Shown piece by piece: positions 11,393 through 26,200 of a stretch of DNA of 64,000 bases (its first letter is position 1; every line of letters begins with the position of its first letter). Made by a program: the position numbers and the translations under genes. The DNA comes from Cristatella mucedo (lineage: Eukaryota; Bryozoa; Phylactolaemata; Cristatellidae), in NCBI GenBank assembly GCA_009760855.2, contig WPIO01000059.1, positions 2,436,001 through 2,500,000 on the forward strand, read 5' to 3'. The notes below the pieces were generated by a model, which saw only the letters and a list, made by a program, of their open reading frames with translations, did not search any database and was not told the DNA's origin.

Positions 11393-12332
<940 letters not shown>

Positions 12333-12385
12333 CCCCCTCACTCTCAAGCACGCACCTGCATAGCAATGGGGGAGAGGGGATTGAG

Positions 12386-12392
12386 CATATAT

Positions 12393-12459
<67 letters not shown>
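12386..12459 (+). repeat. (AT)n microsatellite upstream of ACADS
   Basis: About 74 bp of AT repeat with one AAAT interruption, ending 65 bp before the ACADS ATG, so in the likely 5' UTR or core promoter. Confidence 0.98.
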
Positions 12460-12462
<3 letters not shown>

Positions 12463-12524
12463 GTCGTGTACATGGTCACTATGGGCAGGGAGAGCAGGAG
12501 TCCGAAGCCGGCACTTCCGCAAAA

Positions 12525-12582
12525 ATGGCTGCGCTCAGAGGCGGTGTTGTTATGAAAGCTATTTGCCAGTCCATTAAACATG
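12525..12582 (+). CDS. ACADS: ACADS exon 1 (coding part)
   Basis: Codes for [19 protein letters not shown] plus the first base of a Gly codon; donor CATG|GTAGGC, phase 1. The 102-bp intron ends at CTTCGCAG (12684). It holds most of the presumed mitochondrial presequence. This exon has no conserved residues, so it rests on frame, splice sites and targeting character. Confidence 0.75.
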
Positions 12583-15500
12583 GTAGGCGCGCAATATCGC
12601 TCTTGGCAGCGTGCAAGCGCTGGCTGGCGCCGGCTGTCTGAGACGGCTGAGCTGTGTGACTATATTGCCTTCTGTCCTTCGCAGGCTCCAGGCTCTGCGA
12701 GCGGCTGTCGTCCACTCTGGTGTCGCTGCCCGATACACACGAGATGCTCAAAAAGACGTGTCGAGACTTCGTCGAAGGAGAGGTCATGCCCGTAGCCGCT
12801 GAAATCGACAGAAAGCATCGATATCCAATAGAGCTGGTAGGAAGCGAGCATGCGCGCCCTCCATGCCCTCCTTGCACTTTCTGGCATTTCGCTAAGGTGA
12901 AATGGCCGAGTGCTGGTGCCCCCCCTGCACCCTGCTTAGGGTGGATGCAAATTCGACATTTGCGAGTGAGCAATAGACGCTGTCCCGTCTCTCTGGAGAG
13001 CCGCCGCTGTTTCGGCTGTCAGCGTGTGCACCAAAGCAATCGGACTCGCCATGAAGAGATGGTGCCAAATTCGGCTCCAGGTGTGCATGTCGGGAATGTC
13101 GCAACTGCCACATTACGCCACTTCTCTCAGACCGTCGCTGGTTCCTCTTTAAGAACCACGTCGACCTTCAAGGTCCTGGCATCTATGCATAGGTTCCTTC
13201 ATTCTCCGCTCCGTCCTACCTATCCAAAAGACTTTCTACTCACTGCTTCGAACTGTATCGCACTGTCTTGTATTGCATTGTAATGTACTGCTGGCTCTTC
13301 TGAATCGAGTTTATTTTCTATTTCTGTAGTCAAGCGTAAATTCGTTGGAGACCTGCCTGCTGGTTTTATGCAACTAATGCCAGCAACTCTCGTGGCTAAC
13401 ATTGCGACATTTTTGAACTGACGATTACAGTGAAGCTCAAAAGCACCTGCGTACTGCAGCACTTGCTCTGTGTCTGTAGGAGTTTTACTTTTTGTGTGTG
13501 CTTATGCGTGCTGCTGTTGTACATACCGCGAATCAGTTTATATGCTTCCTTACGACTTATGTGTAGTTATTTTACAATTACTACCGTGTATCCATGAAAG
13601 ATGGCTGGCACACGGTTGTCAATTTGAAAAATAAGGGCCGTGCATGTAAGCACGCAGCACGCACATCACGGATCAGCAAGGGACGACAAGGACTCGATGA
13701 CCTGCATGATCGACGCTGCAGTATCAGCACGCACAAGCGCTCAAAGGCCAGTTTACAAAGACCCAGCAAATGAGGGACAGGTGTGTTTGTTTTTGTGTGT
13801 TTAGCTTCTAGTTTAATGTCTTCAGCTCAGGAGATGCTGTGACCTCAGTCAGGAGTGAGTCCTAGGTTCTGAGAGCATGCCAACTAAAGGCACGGTCTCC
13901 AAAGGATATGAGGTTGGTTCAAGGCACCGCTAAACGACTTGAGTCAGACGAGCAAGTGGTATGATGTCTAGCCTGATTGGGAAATAGTTCATATAAGTAG
14001 GCTGGAGCAAGATAGTGAAGGGAGACACAAGTGAGTGACCGAACCTTGAAGTCGATGATGCTCTGCTTGATAGGGAGCCAGTGCAGGTCAGCGAGAAGTG
14101 GTATGATGTGGCAACTTCGACGCTCATGACCGACAAGCCTAGCTGCAGAGTTTCTCACCAATTGTAAGCGCCTAATTGCACAGGCCTTAAGACCTGCAAG
14201 CAGCCAGTTACAGGAGTAGGTACAGGATGTCACAGACGCATGGGCCAACTTGGCTGTGGTATCCCTGTCTAAGCTGGCTCGAATTTTTGCAATGTTATAT
14301 CTAAGGGTGGAATTGCTGAGTTGATGCCATGTTCAGCCCTGTAGAACTTCAAAGTTGCTGATATTTGAAAGCAACTTGAGTTCAATGGCAGGGCTATGAA
14401 AATATGGCAACTGTGTGATTTGATGTAATAGCAGCTCTCTAAAATCAAAGCTGATAAGGCTTAATGCAAAGGGATTCCATCAATTAGAAGCATGTGCCGG
14501 GTTCCAGCAGTGCTGTACCGGTACGGGCCACAACTGAAGTGATGAGCTCTCAATAAATGGCAGGAATAGCTTGAAGTCGGTTGGATGCCTCCCCCCCTGT
14601 TGAGTCTGGGAATAGAGCCGAAGTGTTGATACTTGCAAGCGAATGGACAGACGGTTATATGGGAGACATCAGTCATATGGGAGACTTATGGTTGCAGTGT
14701 ATATGGCTGGTCAGATGCTGAGAGCTGTAGTCTGAGAGCTGGCTGCACAGGTGGCTCACACACATATGCATGGTATCGTAATCGAAGCTCTCTGATCGAT
14801 TGTTATATGTCGAGCTAGCTACTGAAAGTGTGTTTCCAAAGAGTCTTTCGAGGGGGGGAGGTTCCATTCAGTGGTACTGTCCTCTACATTGATTGTACAC
14901 TGCCTGTAGTAATCCATGAGCGTTTTGGAGGATTTCTCCATGCCCATCTCCATGCAGATTAGGCTAACCCTGCCATACACAGTGTCAAAAGCCGTAATGC
15001 CTGAGTTCGAGACATTTTTTAAGTCCACTTCTTGTGTTCTTTGAATTTGAGTGTAGAGTTTCCCAAGACCAGGAGGATTTTGTCGTGGAAGAGTTGCTAT
15101 TTATCAGGTCTTGTAAATAAGCCGGTGAACTAAGGAAGGAAGAGGCTTACATCGTGCCGAGCTGAGTTGTGCTGCTGTGTCCCACTTTGATGTGCTTGTG
15201 TGGGGGAGTGATGTTGGATTTGTCGATACTTGGTCGTGCAATGTTCTATACACTTTTATAATAAAAATAATACATTTTTACAGCACCCTCAGAGAACTTA
15301 ATCTCTTGCTATGCACTTAACATATGCTGCAAATAAAGCATGATCGAATGGTTATTTTTGGGTTGCCAGTGAACCCTGAGTCATTTAAAGTGGCTGATCT
15401 ACTCTGCTTCCTTGTGCTTTCTTTAGCCTCTATAGTCTTGCTTGAGCAATGCTTGGCATTGCTCCGCAGTGATTTAGGTCCTATCTATGTGGAAGATGTC

Positions 15501-18500
15501 AACAAGTCAATGGCCCGGGATCCTCCGGTTAGCCTGCAGATGACCGCATCACGTCAGCTCTGCAGTCAAGTCTGCCTACTTTCAGCTATGCAGCTATCTA
15601 TGGGCCACATTTGTTGATGACGTCTCATCTAGACCTCTGCAGCTTTCTTCTTGCTGTTACTCGTGAAATAAGATGCTTAAAGATGATGCAACATTTGATG
15701 GGTTGAGTTGTCTGTCATATTAATCACAACAGCCACATTACAATCGCTTCGTTCTGGCAGGCACTAGCTCCCCATTAAGCAGTGCATGGACTTCAAGGTC
15801 ATGTTAGTCGTGGCTTGTAGGTCTCTTAATTATCTTGCTCTGGCTTTCCTATGAGGAAGCTCCCTCTTTAGATTCATCTCTTACCTCCTAGTCCTCCGAC
15901 AGTCGGTTGGCCATGCTTATGACCAACCTCAACCTTTTGGAGACCGTACCTTCAGCACTTGTGCACCTAATGCTTGAACTCACTACCGACTGATGTCCAG
16001 ACATCCCTAACTTGAGGACATTTAAAAGAAAGCTTAGAACTACCAGCTTCTCACGGCATTTGCTCAAACCATGTAAATTGTTCTGTATGTGCTTACTCGG
16101 GCTGAACTTATGCTTGTGAAGAAAATGTGTTATTACCACAATTCAGCTGATCATGCTTCTTTTACAGAATATATGAAGTGCATAGAGAGAGTTTTAGCTC
16201 TCTTTGGATGTTGCACATATATATCGTATCATTATTATTATTATTGTTATGGTTATGCTTCATTGACATAGCTGTGAGTGGCTTCACATTGCCCGACCGC
16301 TGCTGCTTATGCATTCCCCAATGCGTGGTACGTGGTGTGTGTTTATGAGCTGCTGCTGCCTAGCTTGGGATGTTCGCGAATGAAGCCTCATAGTTATTCC
16401 CGCGGTTGGGTGTGCTTCCCTTGTGCCTGGAAGAGCCTTTATCTGCTGCTCAGCTGAGGCACCTCAAGTGGCCAGAATGACATAAGAATTTCTAAACATT
16501 CATTTCCCGAGTTTTGATTCAGGTTTGCATTCTTGCTGCTTTTCTTGCCTGCTACTCGTGAGCAAGCAAAATCCAAGTTTGTACATACTCACTCACTGGT
16601 CTGCTGTGCTCATGTTAAGTGCCGGTCACATGGTTGGTCACATGGTCGTTGCCTTGCTCAATGGCAGCATGGCAGGCTTCTGTAGATCTTAGATAGGCAG
16701 CTACAGTGTACTTGTTTGCTCTGACATGTCCGCATAGCAATGGTTAAATGCGGTGTGATATTGCATCTTTGTGGAAGCATGCCATTAGTGCATTCGTGTA
16801 GACTGCCGTAGTCGTGAAATAATGCTTTTGCTAAGTGTTTTTACTATTTGTTACTGTCTGACCTGCATGTGTTAGCCAATGCAATCGATCCTGCTCCTGA
16901 GTGCGTGAAAGCATAACTACATTGATGGAAAAGATTTGGTTTTTGTGTTGCTATGGATATGCAGCTTTGCAAGGCACAGAAGTGCTCTTACATGCTCTCT
17001 GCCCTTCATATACTTACTTGCTCATCATGTCGTATCAGATTAAAAAGATGGGTGATCTCGGCCTGCTAGCTATAGAGCTGCCTGAGAGTCTCGGAGGAGC
17101 CGGACTGGATTGCCTGGCCTACACCGTGGCCCTGGAGGAGATCAGCCGAGGCTGTGCTAGCTGCGGTGTCATCATGAGTGTCAACAATGTGAGTCTCAGC
17201 TGCTGCTGCTGATGCTGTCACAGCTGCTGCTGCTGTCACTCGAACTGTTGGCACTGCCACAGCTGCTGCAGCTGCTGATGCTTTTCAGCAGCAGCTGCTG
17301 TTGTTGCTGCTGCCACTTGTGCTGCTGATGAAGTAGCGACTGCAGAGCAAGCACGTACTAGCCATCATATGCACACCTTACGTCTTGTTAGCCGATGAAA
17401 ACGTGTGTTCCTATGGATTCCGTGAGGTCATTCGTTTATCGGGGTTGGGTTCTCATCTACCTGACTAACCAAAAGCACTTGAAGAACTTACTACTTGGTG
17501 TGGGGTGGGAATGGCAGTAGCAAGATTCGAATGTGTTCAGCACCCTCAATCAGTATGTATGCGGTTTTATACAGCTAGAGACCACCCGGTTCCTTCATTG
17601 CATGACATCGTTTTCTTCATTGCTGTCTCGATCGTAGCTTCAGCCTGTTCTTGTTGTTGGGGATTTGTTGCACGTTCGGCACCTGCCTGGGCTATGACTT
17701 GCCATTAGGCTGAAAGCTCCCTTGTTTATTTATTCACTGGACCAGTCAGGGTAGCCTGCCTATCCTAGGGAGCCTGTTTCGTGGGACGAGAACGATCGGA
17801 CCAAAGGGCATCGGATTTCTGCCTGGATATTGTGAGAGCAGATGCCAAAAAGAAGCTAGCAATCAATTCAGTCTCAGTGCAGCTTTATCGTTATGGCTGA
17901 CTTCATTCGTAAGCCAAACTGACATATGCCGTGCTATGTCCATGTGAGCCCAGCCAACATGTATGGTGACCTCCCCTCCCCTGGAGTGCAATCCTTAAAT
18001 ATTGCCACCCTCACAGTAGTGCCGTGTTAGAGCCTGGCACATACTGCCGACTTGATTTAATGCCCGGTTAAAACATCGTACCAGCCCAGCAACATTTTGG
18101 GAGCGATCATCAGTGGACACCGGATCAGCACTCTTGTACAATACTCGACGTTATACTTTCTTTACTATTTCAGAGGTGACCTTATCAAAATCTTTTGAGT
18201 CCGAGGCACTCCTGAATGGGTAGTGTACATTGCACTTCAGCTGATCGGCTGTGCTAGCTTCTCTAGGGCGAGTGAGCCCTCATTCCGAAGAAAAGTGCTC
18301 CTCTTGCGATGAGGTTGCTGGCACTTCTTCCTATACTTCTGGCCGATGCAGGAAATAAACTTCTCTTTGTTCTCACCCACTTGAAGGGACCAGCAAAGGA
18401 AAAGTCGATTTCATCATCTGCTTGCGGCTCATGTATTTGTGCACTCAGCCGACATCAAGCATGTTGAATCACCTATTGGAACTGAAGCTGCTGAATCATG

Positions 18501-21500
18501 CACATCCAGGCCTGGCCACAGCCATGGCCGAGGCCACGGCGAGGAGCAGGGATCAGAGGCGGGCAGCAGCAGCAGCAGCGAGGATGAGGCTTTGAGCGAT
18601 GGACGCGTGTGGCCAAGCGTGCCAGGCTCACCTGAAGCCACGCCGCCACGACACACTGAAGGACCGTGACCTCAGCTTCCACCAGCGGCACCGTGACTTT
18701 GTCTGCACCTTGAAGGCGGTCAATCATTTGCTTGCCAACTCGGAGAGGTCTCGCTCCCCGAATATTAGGGGTTCGGCTGATAGGTCTTCTTCGTTGATAA
18801 ACTTGCACATATTCATGCCTCCATAAAGCCAGCTCAGAGTAAAGCTAATGTTGAGTCCCAACCAACGACCTGCCACAAATTTTCCGATGTTCCTGCTTTT
18901 GAAGTGGCTACCTTAATTAAGTCGAGTAAAAAGAACTCGTCTGCTGAAGACCATATACCACTCTTTCTGTCGGTCTTCAAAGGCAGACAAACTTAGTCCG
19001 GCTTTTGGTGCCTCTCTGGATAGCTGGGTTGTTCCAAAGTCAATAGAATCAGCCACCTTTCACTCTATGCTTACAAAGCTTGACTAGGATTCAGATTCAG
19101 ACCTAGCAAACTATTGCCCAGCTTCTCTTCCCCCTTTTTGTCAAAGGTTCTCGAAAAGGATATCTCTAAGCAGCTCGTAGAATACATTGAAAGGAATGAA
19201 CTGCCAGAAAAGTTTCAGTCGAGTTTTAAGCACCACTACTTCAGCTCTGAAACTGCTCTTCTCGGTGTGACCAACGACATCCTAATCATCCTCAGTCAGC
19301 AACGATGACGAGAATGTAATGGCCTGGCCCTGCTGGATCTATCTGCATTCGAAACTATTGATCACGATATCCTGCTTGAACGATTGAGAACAGCGATCGG
19401 TCTGGAAGACTGGCGTGCTGCTTCAAATAGTACTTGTCCGATCTTGTTCAATACGTGACACGTGGTGGTTAAGTCTAACCCAGCAGACCAGTCACCCGTG
19501 GAGTTCCACAAGGGTCCATTCACGGTCCTTGGTTGTTCTCCATTTGTATCAAGCATCTAGGAAAAGTGATTCAGATCGATGGGCGTTGGCTACCACTTCT
19601 ATGCTGATGATACCAAGCTTTATTTACCATTTAAACCATTGGAAACTGCTTCAGCGACTGATAACATGTATACCTGCCTCATAGACATGCTATACTGACA
19701 GCAGGCCCATTTCCTGAAATTAAACGACGATGAAACCAAATTCCTACGCAGCTCTTCTAATAGCTGTTGTGCAAGCTGCACTTTGTGCTTGGAATTTAGG
19801 GGTCCTTTTCGACAACTCTTTGAAGAGTTTAACTAAGAAGACTGCTTCCACAGCTAGCCATAACGTCTGATCCCTGTCAAAGATTAGGGGTTGTCTACCA
19901 CGGTGGCTTGAAAAATCTAAGTAGCTCCCTGATTTCTGTTTAGGCTGGATTACTGCAATTCTATTGTGACTGGGCTATCGAAAGAGCCATCAGGCCACTG
20001 CAGCAAGTGGTCAATATGGCTGCATGGCTAGTTAACAAATCCCAGAGGTTTGGCCACGTGTCTCCTGTACTGAAGGAGCTTCGATGGCTCCCAGTCGATC
20101 AATTGGTACAGAGTAAATTCTTACGCTGACCCACAATGCCTAACCCTGGCCTGGCTCCTCCATACCTAGCTGAACTGCCGCACCATTTTCAGCCTCCTCG
20201 TGCCTCAGGTCCTCTATAGACAATGAATCAGCTGTTCTATACTTACCATTAAAGACCGTTGGGGACAGAAGCATTTGCTCTGCAAGTCCCAGGCTGACGA
20301 ATTTACTTCCACAATTCTTATGCAACCATGTCTTCTCTCCAGCTGCCGACTGCAGATCCTTTTCAGCCACCCTCACCTGCTACTTCCATTCTGCTCACTA
20401 CTGCCTTTCTGACTCAGCTGGATGCACTTAAAAGAGGTGGAGATAATATTACTGAAGCCGAGGTCAAGGTTAAGCCGAGGTTAATTGCTCACCGAGCTTT
20501 GCCTGGGCCCAGCGTCTGCTGATTCTGCCGCCGATAGCAGCTCCAGTTGGCTGGCGTAAAGGTGGTTCTTTTCCTTAGACACAGCTCGATGCCCGAGTGA
20601 CCCTGCATGCTCTAGAGGATGCAACGGTCACGGCGCCTCGTTTCTCCGAATGCACAAAGTGGGCATTCAGAGATAAAGAGAAGAGTGGGCATTTAGCATG
20701 AATGTGCCACTAGTGCCAATTCGATGCTGCCATCTCCGATAACAGGATTCTTCCCGACGAGCGCCAGTAAATTAATGGCAATTACATGGGGACCCTCTTA
20801 AATCGGATGGTGTTAGATAGAGCATGGCATGCATAATCTCGCCCCACACATACTAGTGCATGCAAGAGTGGCTACTGCTGGTGGCCGCTCATTGGTCCGT
20901 TGTCGCTGCCAGCGCTACTGCTGCTGCTGCTGCTGCTGCTGCCGCCACTGAGCACCTGCAGGCACATGCTGATTAGCAAATCGTTGTTGCCCTGAATGAC
21001 CGCCTTTCGAAAATGCGATCTCGGCCATAGTGCCAGATCAGATCGGTCTAAGCTACCCGGCAACGTAATTGGGGACTCGATGTTCTCTGTGCTGGGCTTG
21101 AGCCAAGTCGTGCACTCGCTCACACACCAGCCAGCTGCTATTGGCTACGTCAAAGACTTTTGGCTGAAGGCTTCGTCGAGGTCGGAGTCAAGGTGGGCAG
21201 GTTGTGCAGTGGACCCCGAGAAACGTGTGCTGCCGAGCTCAGCTTTGTTAAAATGGACCAGTGCTACTGGCAAGCGTGGGTGAGCCGTCGCTTTACCTTC
21301 TCTAACTTCTGTCTTGCTCTCACTGCAGTCGCTCTACCTTTCCCCGCTCGTGAAATACGGGACGGCTCGACAGATGGACGAGTTCGTCAAGCCATTTACG
21401 TCGGGTGACCGCGTGGGCTGCTTCGCCCTCAGTGAGCCAGGTGAGAGCTTAGGCAGCCTGCATCAGTCGTTGTTCGTGCTTGCGTGGCACTGCTGCCGCT

Positions 21501-22035
21501 GCTGCTCTGTGGCCGCGCGTGACAAGAGGCGCACCCATCAGAATGCCGTAGGCAGCAGCCTGGCCAGTGGGCAGCAGCCTGGCAAGTAGTAGCGAGCATT
21601 GGAACCAGCCATTGTCCATATAATACCGACGTCTGTGGCCTACTTAAATTTGCATGTCACTCTGAGAGAACTGAATCATCTTCTGGGAGCATCGCGTAGG
21701 CTGGAAAAGAAGCATATCTGCTGATGAATGATAATAACGTGCTTAAAGCAATGCTCAAGCATGTAAAAGACTATTATCACAAGGACTAAAATTAAAAGAC
21801 TTATCATTAATTAAAAGACTAACATTTCAAGAAGCAGGAAGCTGTGAGAGAACTGACGGGATTTAACTCTGCTTAAATGTCTCAACCCATGGATTGTCCC
21901 TCGCGATGTCAGCTGTTAGCTAGTTCCAGGCTTCAGGTGCACAGAAACTGACTAAAGGAACGGTCACCAAAAGGTTTGAGGTAATAATAACACTTGATAA
22001 AAATACACTTGATGAAGTGCCCTCAGAGAACTCAA

Positions 22036-22116
<81 letters not shown>

Positions 22117-23158
22117 CCCTTTACATTTGCTGCAAAGGAAACACGATCGAATGTTGAGTGGTATCATGCTTGATAAACAACATGAATAACATGGTTAGGG
22201 GTGACATGCACAGGGTCAGCATGCAAGTATTGGTTAGTGGCAGCATGCAACAGGTAAGTTGAATGAACATCTAAACTACCGAGTCAGGGAGCATGCTTGA
22301 TGCAGGGTAGCACAGTAGGGCAGGGCTATGGAGTACGTGACTCATCAGATCGGTATGCCAGAGCATGAAAGGGGCCTACAAGTGAACAGCAGAACCTTCG
22401 AAGTCGATATGCTGCTTGATTGGGAGCCGTTGCAGGTCGGTGAGAACTGGTGTGATGTGGCAACTGCAATGTTCAAACAGACAAGCCTAGCTGCCGAGTT
22501 GTGTACAAACGGTAAGCGTTTTATTGCGTAAGCAAGAAGACCTGCAAAGACCGATGTACGCAGGTAACAGGGTCACGAATAGACTTATTCGGCTGTGTAC
22601 TCAATGCTATCTCTAGTAGCTGAACATACAGCAAATACATGACTGCGGAGCTGATGCTGTCATTTAATGAAAGCTTTTTTGGAACAATGCACTCCAATTC
22701 CGTTCTGAGGCTTTAGAGGCTGGAGCCAGTTTTTAGGATAAGGTTTCCAGTTTCTGTGCGACGCTTGGTTTGCCCAAAGCCATCAGGGGTTGATAGCTCG
22801 CTGGAAGGCGTTGGCTACGCTTGGTGCCCTGGGCAAGCCCTTGGTAGGGCCTGTCTGGGGAAGCTCGATGCGGCCATTGTTCTAGTTCAGTCTCTGGAGG
22901 AATTGATCGCTGCGCTGACCTGTGCACCAAGAGCAAGTGTCTAGCCGTTCTCGAAGTTAAGTGGTAATTTTCATTTGGCGCCCCAATTCACTGACCCACT
23001 TCATTGACTCACTGAGCAGTTATACCATCGACCAGTTATGGTAATTCTATGCCACACGAGTTTGATCAATTTTAGCCCACAATTATTCGTTCTGGCACAT
23101 TTCGTGGCATGATCGTACAAGTTAGATGGTGTCGGCTAGATATTTCACATTTCTATTT

Positions 23159-23208
<50 letters not shown>

Positions 23209-26200
23209 TGTGTGTGTGCGAGCGAGCGGTGGTGCCACTAGGTAAGGTGGTTGCCTTTCATGACCTTGGTCCCGATATCTTGGGGTCGAATCCTGCTGCG
23301 GGCAATCCTTAATTGCTGCTGCAATCGGTGATGATAGCCGTAAAGGGTCTTCTGACCCTATGCAAAAGAGGCTGTTGAATCCGCTAGTATTTTGTGTGTG
23401 CGCGTGCATGAGTACTTCGAAGCTAGCAATGGCTGAGCGAATCAGGGGTAGGAGTTAGAAAGCCACTCGGCGGCGGCACACTGAACCATGAATGTGTACC
23501 ATGAAGCAGCCGTGCCCTTCTGACGGCTCGCTTCTCATCTTTACATTTAGAGAATATAGTTAGGCATAGCTTTAAAACCGTTGGCTTTTACAGAGAGCCC
23601 ATTAGATAGCGTCTCCCGATTTGCCTCTGCTGGGCACGTGCTGACCTGACTGGCATTGCTGGGCCCTACTTACAAGCTGACATATGAGGCCGACCGATGG
23701 TCACGTGGGTGATAGTCTGAGCGATGCCCATTGACTGCTGCATTCTCGCTGGCTTCTACTTAGCGCTTGGTGCATTCTATTTCTGCTCGAGGGCAGGCGC
23801 TTGGCTCGAGTACATTGTAGCCTTGTGGCTTCTGCACGAAATCTACCGAGCTTGAGGTGTCTGTCACTCAGGGAGCTCGACTCATGAATACTTTAAATGC
23901 AAAGTCGCTGTGGAACCATTGTGGTCAAACAAAGATCTAGTCAGGCTGCTGTAACTTAGTGCCTGGACGGGCGAGAAGGGACACTAGCATTGGTTTCAGC
24001 ACGAAGATGATAACTGGTCTCCCTTCCCATTTGAGACATTATAATGCTGCCGGCGGTTCAGCAGCGTTGCAGTGTGCCTCGCCACAGCCCCTGGGCATTG
24101 AATGTGCTATCAAAGGCAGCCGTAGCCGTGCGTTGCCTGGGCAGGACTGCAGCTGCGTCTACCGTTGGTATGATGCGGACGATTCGGAATCTCTGGCATC
24201 TATCTAGCACCACGCCGAAAGCCAGCTATGCCGTACAGTACTCGACAGAAAGGTTAATAATAATAATAATATTGCACTTGATAAAGCTCCCTCAGAGAAC
24301 TGAATCTCTTTCTAGGCGCTTTACATTTTCTGCAAAGTGATATGCAATAGAATAGTAAGTAAAATCATGCTTGAAAAACAAACAAAATGAATAATATGGT
24401 TAGGGGTGACATGCACAGGGTCAGCATGCAATGGTTCCTGCTTGCACTGCTTCGCCGTCCCGGAGGCGTGATGCCCACTAGCAGTCACCCACCCATGGGA
24501 CGGCCTCCTGTGCCTGCAGCTCACTCTTGCTGCTTCACGTATTTTTGGAACCCTCCGCTGCTCTCTCGAGGCTTATCGGGGCTTTGTCGGAAGCGCTGCT
24601 GCAACAGCAGCAGCGTCGCCGGCTGCTGGCGCATGATCTGTGTGTGGCGTTTTTTCCATGGTGCATCCACGTGGCCTTCTGTTCAGCGTCATCGTGACCC
24701 CTCCTGCATCTGCGCACTCCCAAGCTTCTGGCTCTGTCGCCTTGATCTTCTGATCGCATCGTGCTTACTTTGTGCCGAAACGTAATGGAACCCCTCCGAT
24801 TTTCTGCGATCAGTGGAAACCATCAAATGTCGGAGCTCCGAGAACAACGAGTATGATTACGCCTTGCCGTGCCTAGCTCTAGAAGTGCACATTTACCGCC
24901 GCCTGCACGCTGGCGCCGAGCCACTGGCCGTGGTTCGGCTCGGTCGAGGGCTCCTGACGTGTTGCTGGCCACTCCCTCGCTCACTCCTGTGCTCACCCCG
25001 ACCCGACCTGTGCTCACCTCGACCCGATCACTCTGACCCGATCCTCCATAGGGCGGCGTACTCGTGCCTCATGCAGCCCGCGATGCGGGCGCTCATCGTG
25101 CGTGCTGCGAGAGCGTGATTGGCAGCCCGACAGATTGCGCTCTGCTGCTCCTGCTGCTCAGCAGAGTGTTCGCAGTCGCGAGCTCGTGATGCTGCCGCGT
25201 GTAGGGAACGGCAGCGATGCTGGCGCAGCATCGACGACGGCCAAGCGTGTGGACAGTGCGTGGGTGATCAACGGTCAGAAAGCCTGGATCACCAACGGTG
25301 TAGAGGCAGAGGCAACTGTTGTCTTTGCGACCACGGACAAGTCGCAGAAGCACAAGGTCGGTGTTGGCTGCCACCTTAGCTGCTGCTGCTGCTTTTGTCT
25401 GCAGGAATTGTAGATAGATTGGGAGTGTGCCATCATTTTGGCGTCAGATGCCTTCGGAGCTCAGCTCTTGGCATCAGCTGGCGCATCGTTCCCGTGCGCC
25501 TTAGTGCAGGCGTTTGTGATAGCCGTTGTGGCTCTTCTGCCACTACATAACTGAGGCTGCCTGATTGGCTCAGCTCTACTTTCACTTTTGCGCTTCCAAG
25601 CAACAGGAAGCCGAGCATGGCTGACCTTTGGTCAGCGCCATCCCCACCACACCCCCCAGGCCTGTGGACGCTCTGTGGATACTGAGGGCTATTGTATACC
25701 ATTATCAACTTAGTCGGGGGGGGGGGGCTGACTGACTGTATATGGACAGAGCTCATCCATAGCTAGTCTTGGATCGTCTAGAAGCCGGGAAACATGTACA
25801 GAAATCAGTAGCCTCTCGGCTCAACAAGTTGCATCCCTTCCTTTGTATAGCAGGCAATAGCTTAGATGTCGCGATCTTCCACGAGCAAGCTACTAGTAGG
25901 GCTAGCATGCTAAGTTGGACCTAGAGTTAGAAAGAATAATCGTCAAAATAGATTCTGAAGTACCCTAGCCATAATTGGACTGTGGGATCCAACGAAAAAG
26001 GGTAGATGGATGTAGCTGGCATGTGTAGCGGAAGTAGTAGGTGCCACCGCCTGGCATGCCCAAGCAGCAGTCCCTACCAACGAATCCTTTGCACTTACAT
26101 TTAAAGCTTAGCTTGCCGCGATAGCAGGTCGAAATTTCCCGATATTTTCCATTTATATTCATTACATTATATTTTATATTTTCAGAAATCGGATATTTTT

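Larger units (their letters stand above)
12837..17038 (+). other. ACADS intron 2
   Basis: 4.2-kb intron. LINE-A remnants on both strands and a possible second-lineage RT remnant are listed separately. The rest (12837-13789, 14321-14818, 16236-17038) holds no gene that I can support; a short ATT run sits near 16230-16250. Confidence 0.8.
22601..25204 (+). other. ACADS intron 4, remainder
   Basis: Apart from the GT repeat, SINE-1 and LINE-A1 fragments listed separately, no gene or repeat is recognised. 24990-25045 has an imperfect CTCACCCCGACCCGACCTGTG repeat just before exon 5. Confidence 0.5.

Noticed and set aside
18439-18669. Acidic-serine frame in ACADS intron 3 as a nested gene
   Set aside because: Low-complexity, no domain, and directly followed by LINE-B sequence.
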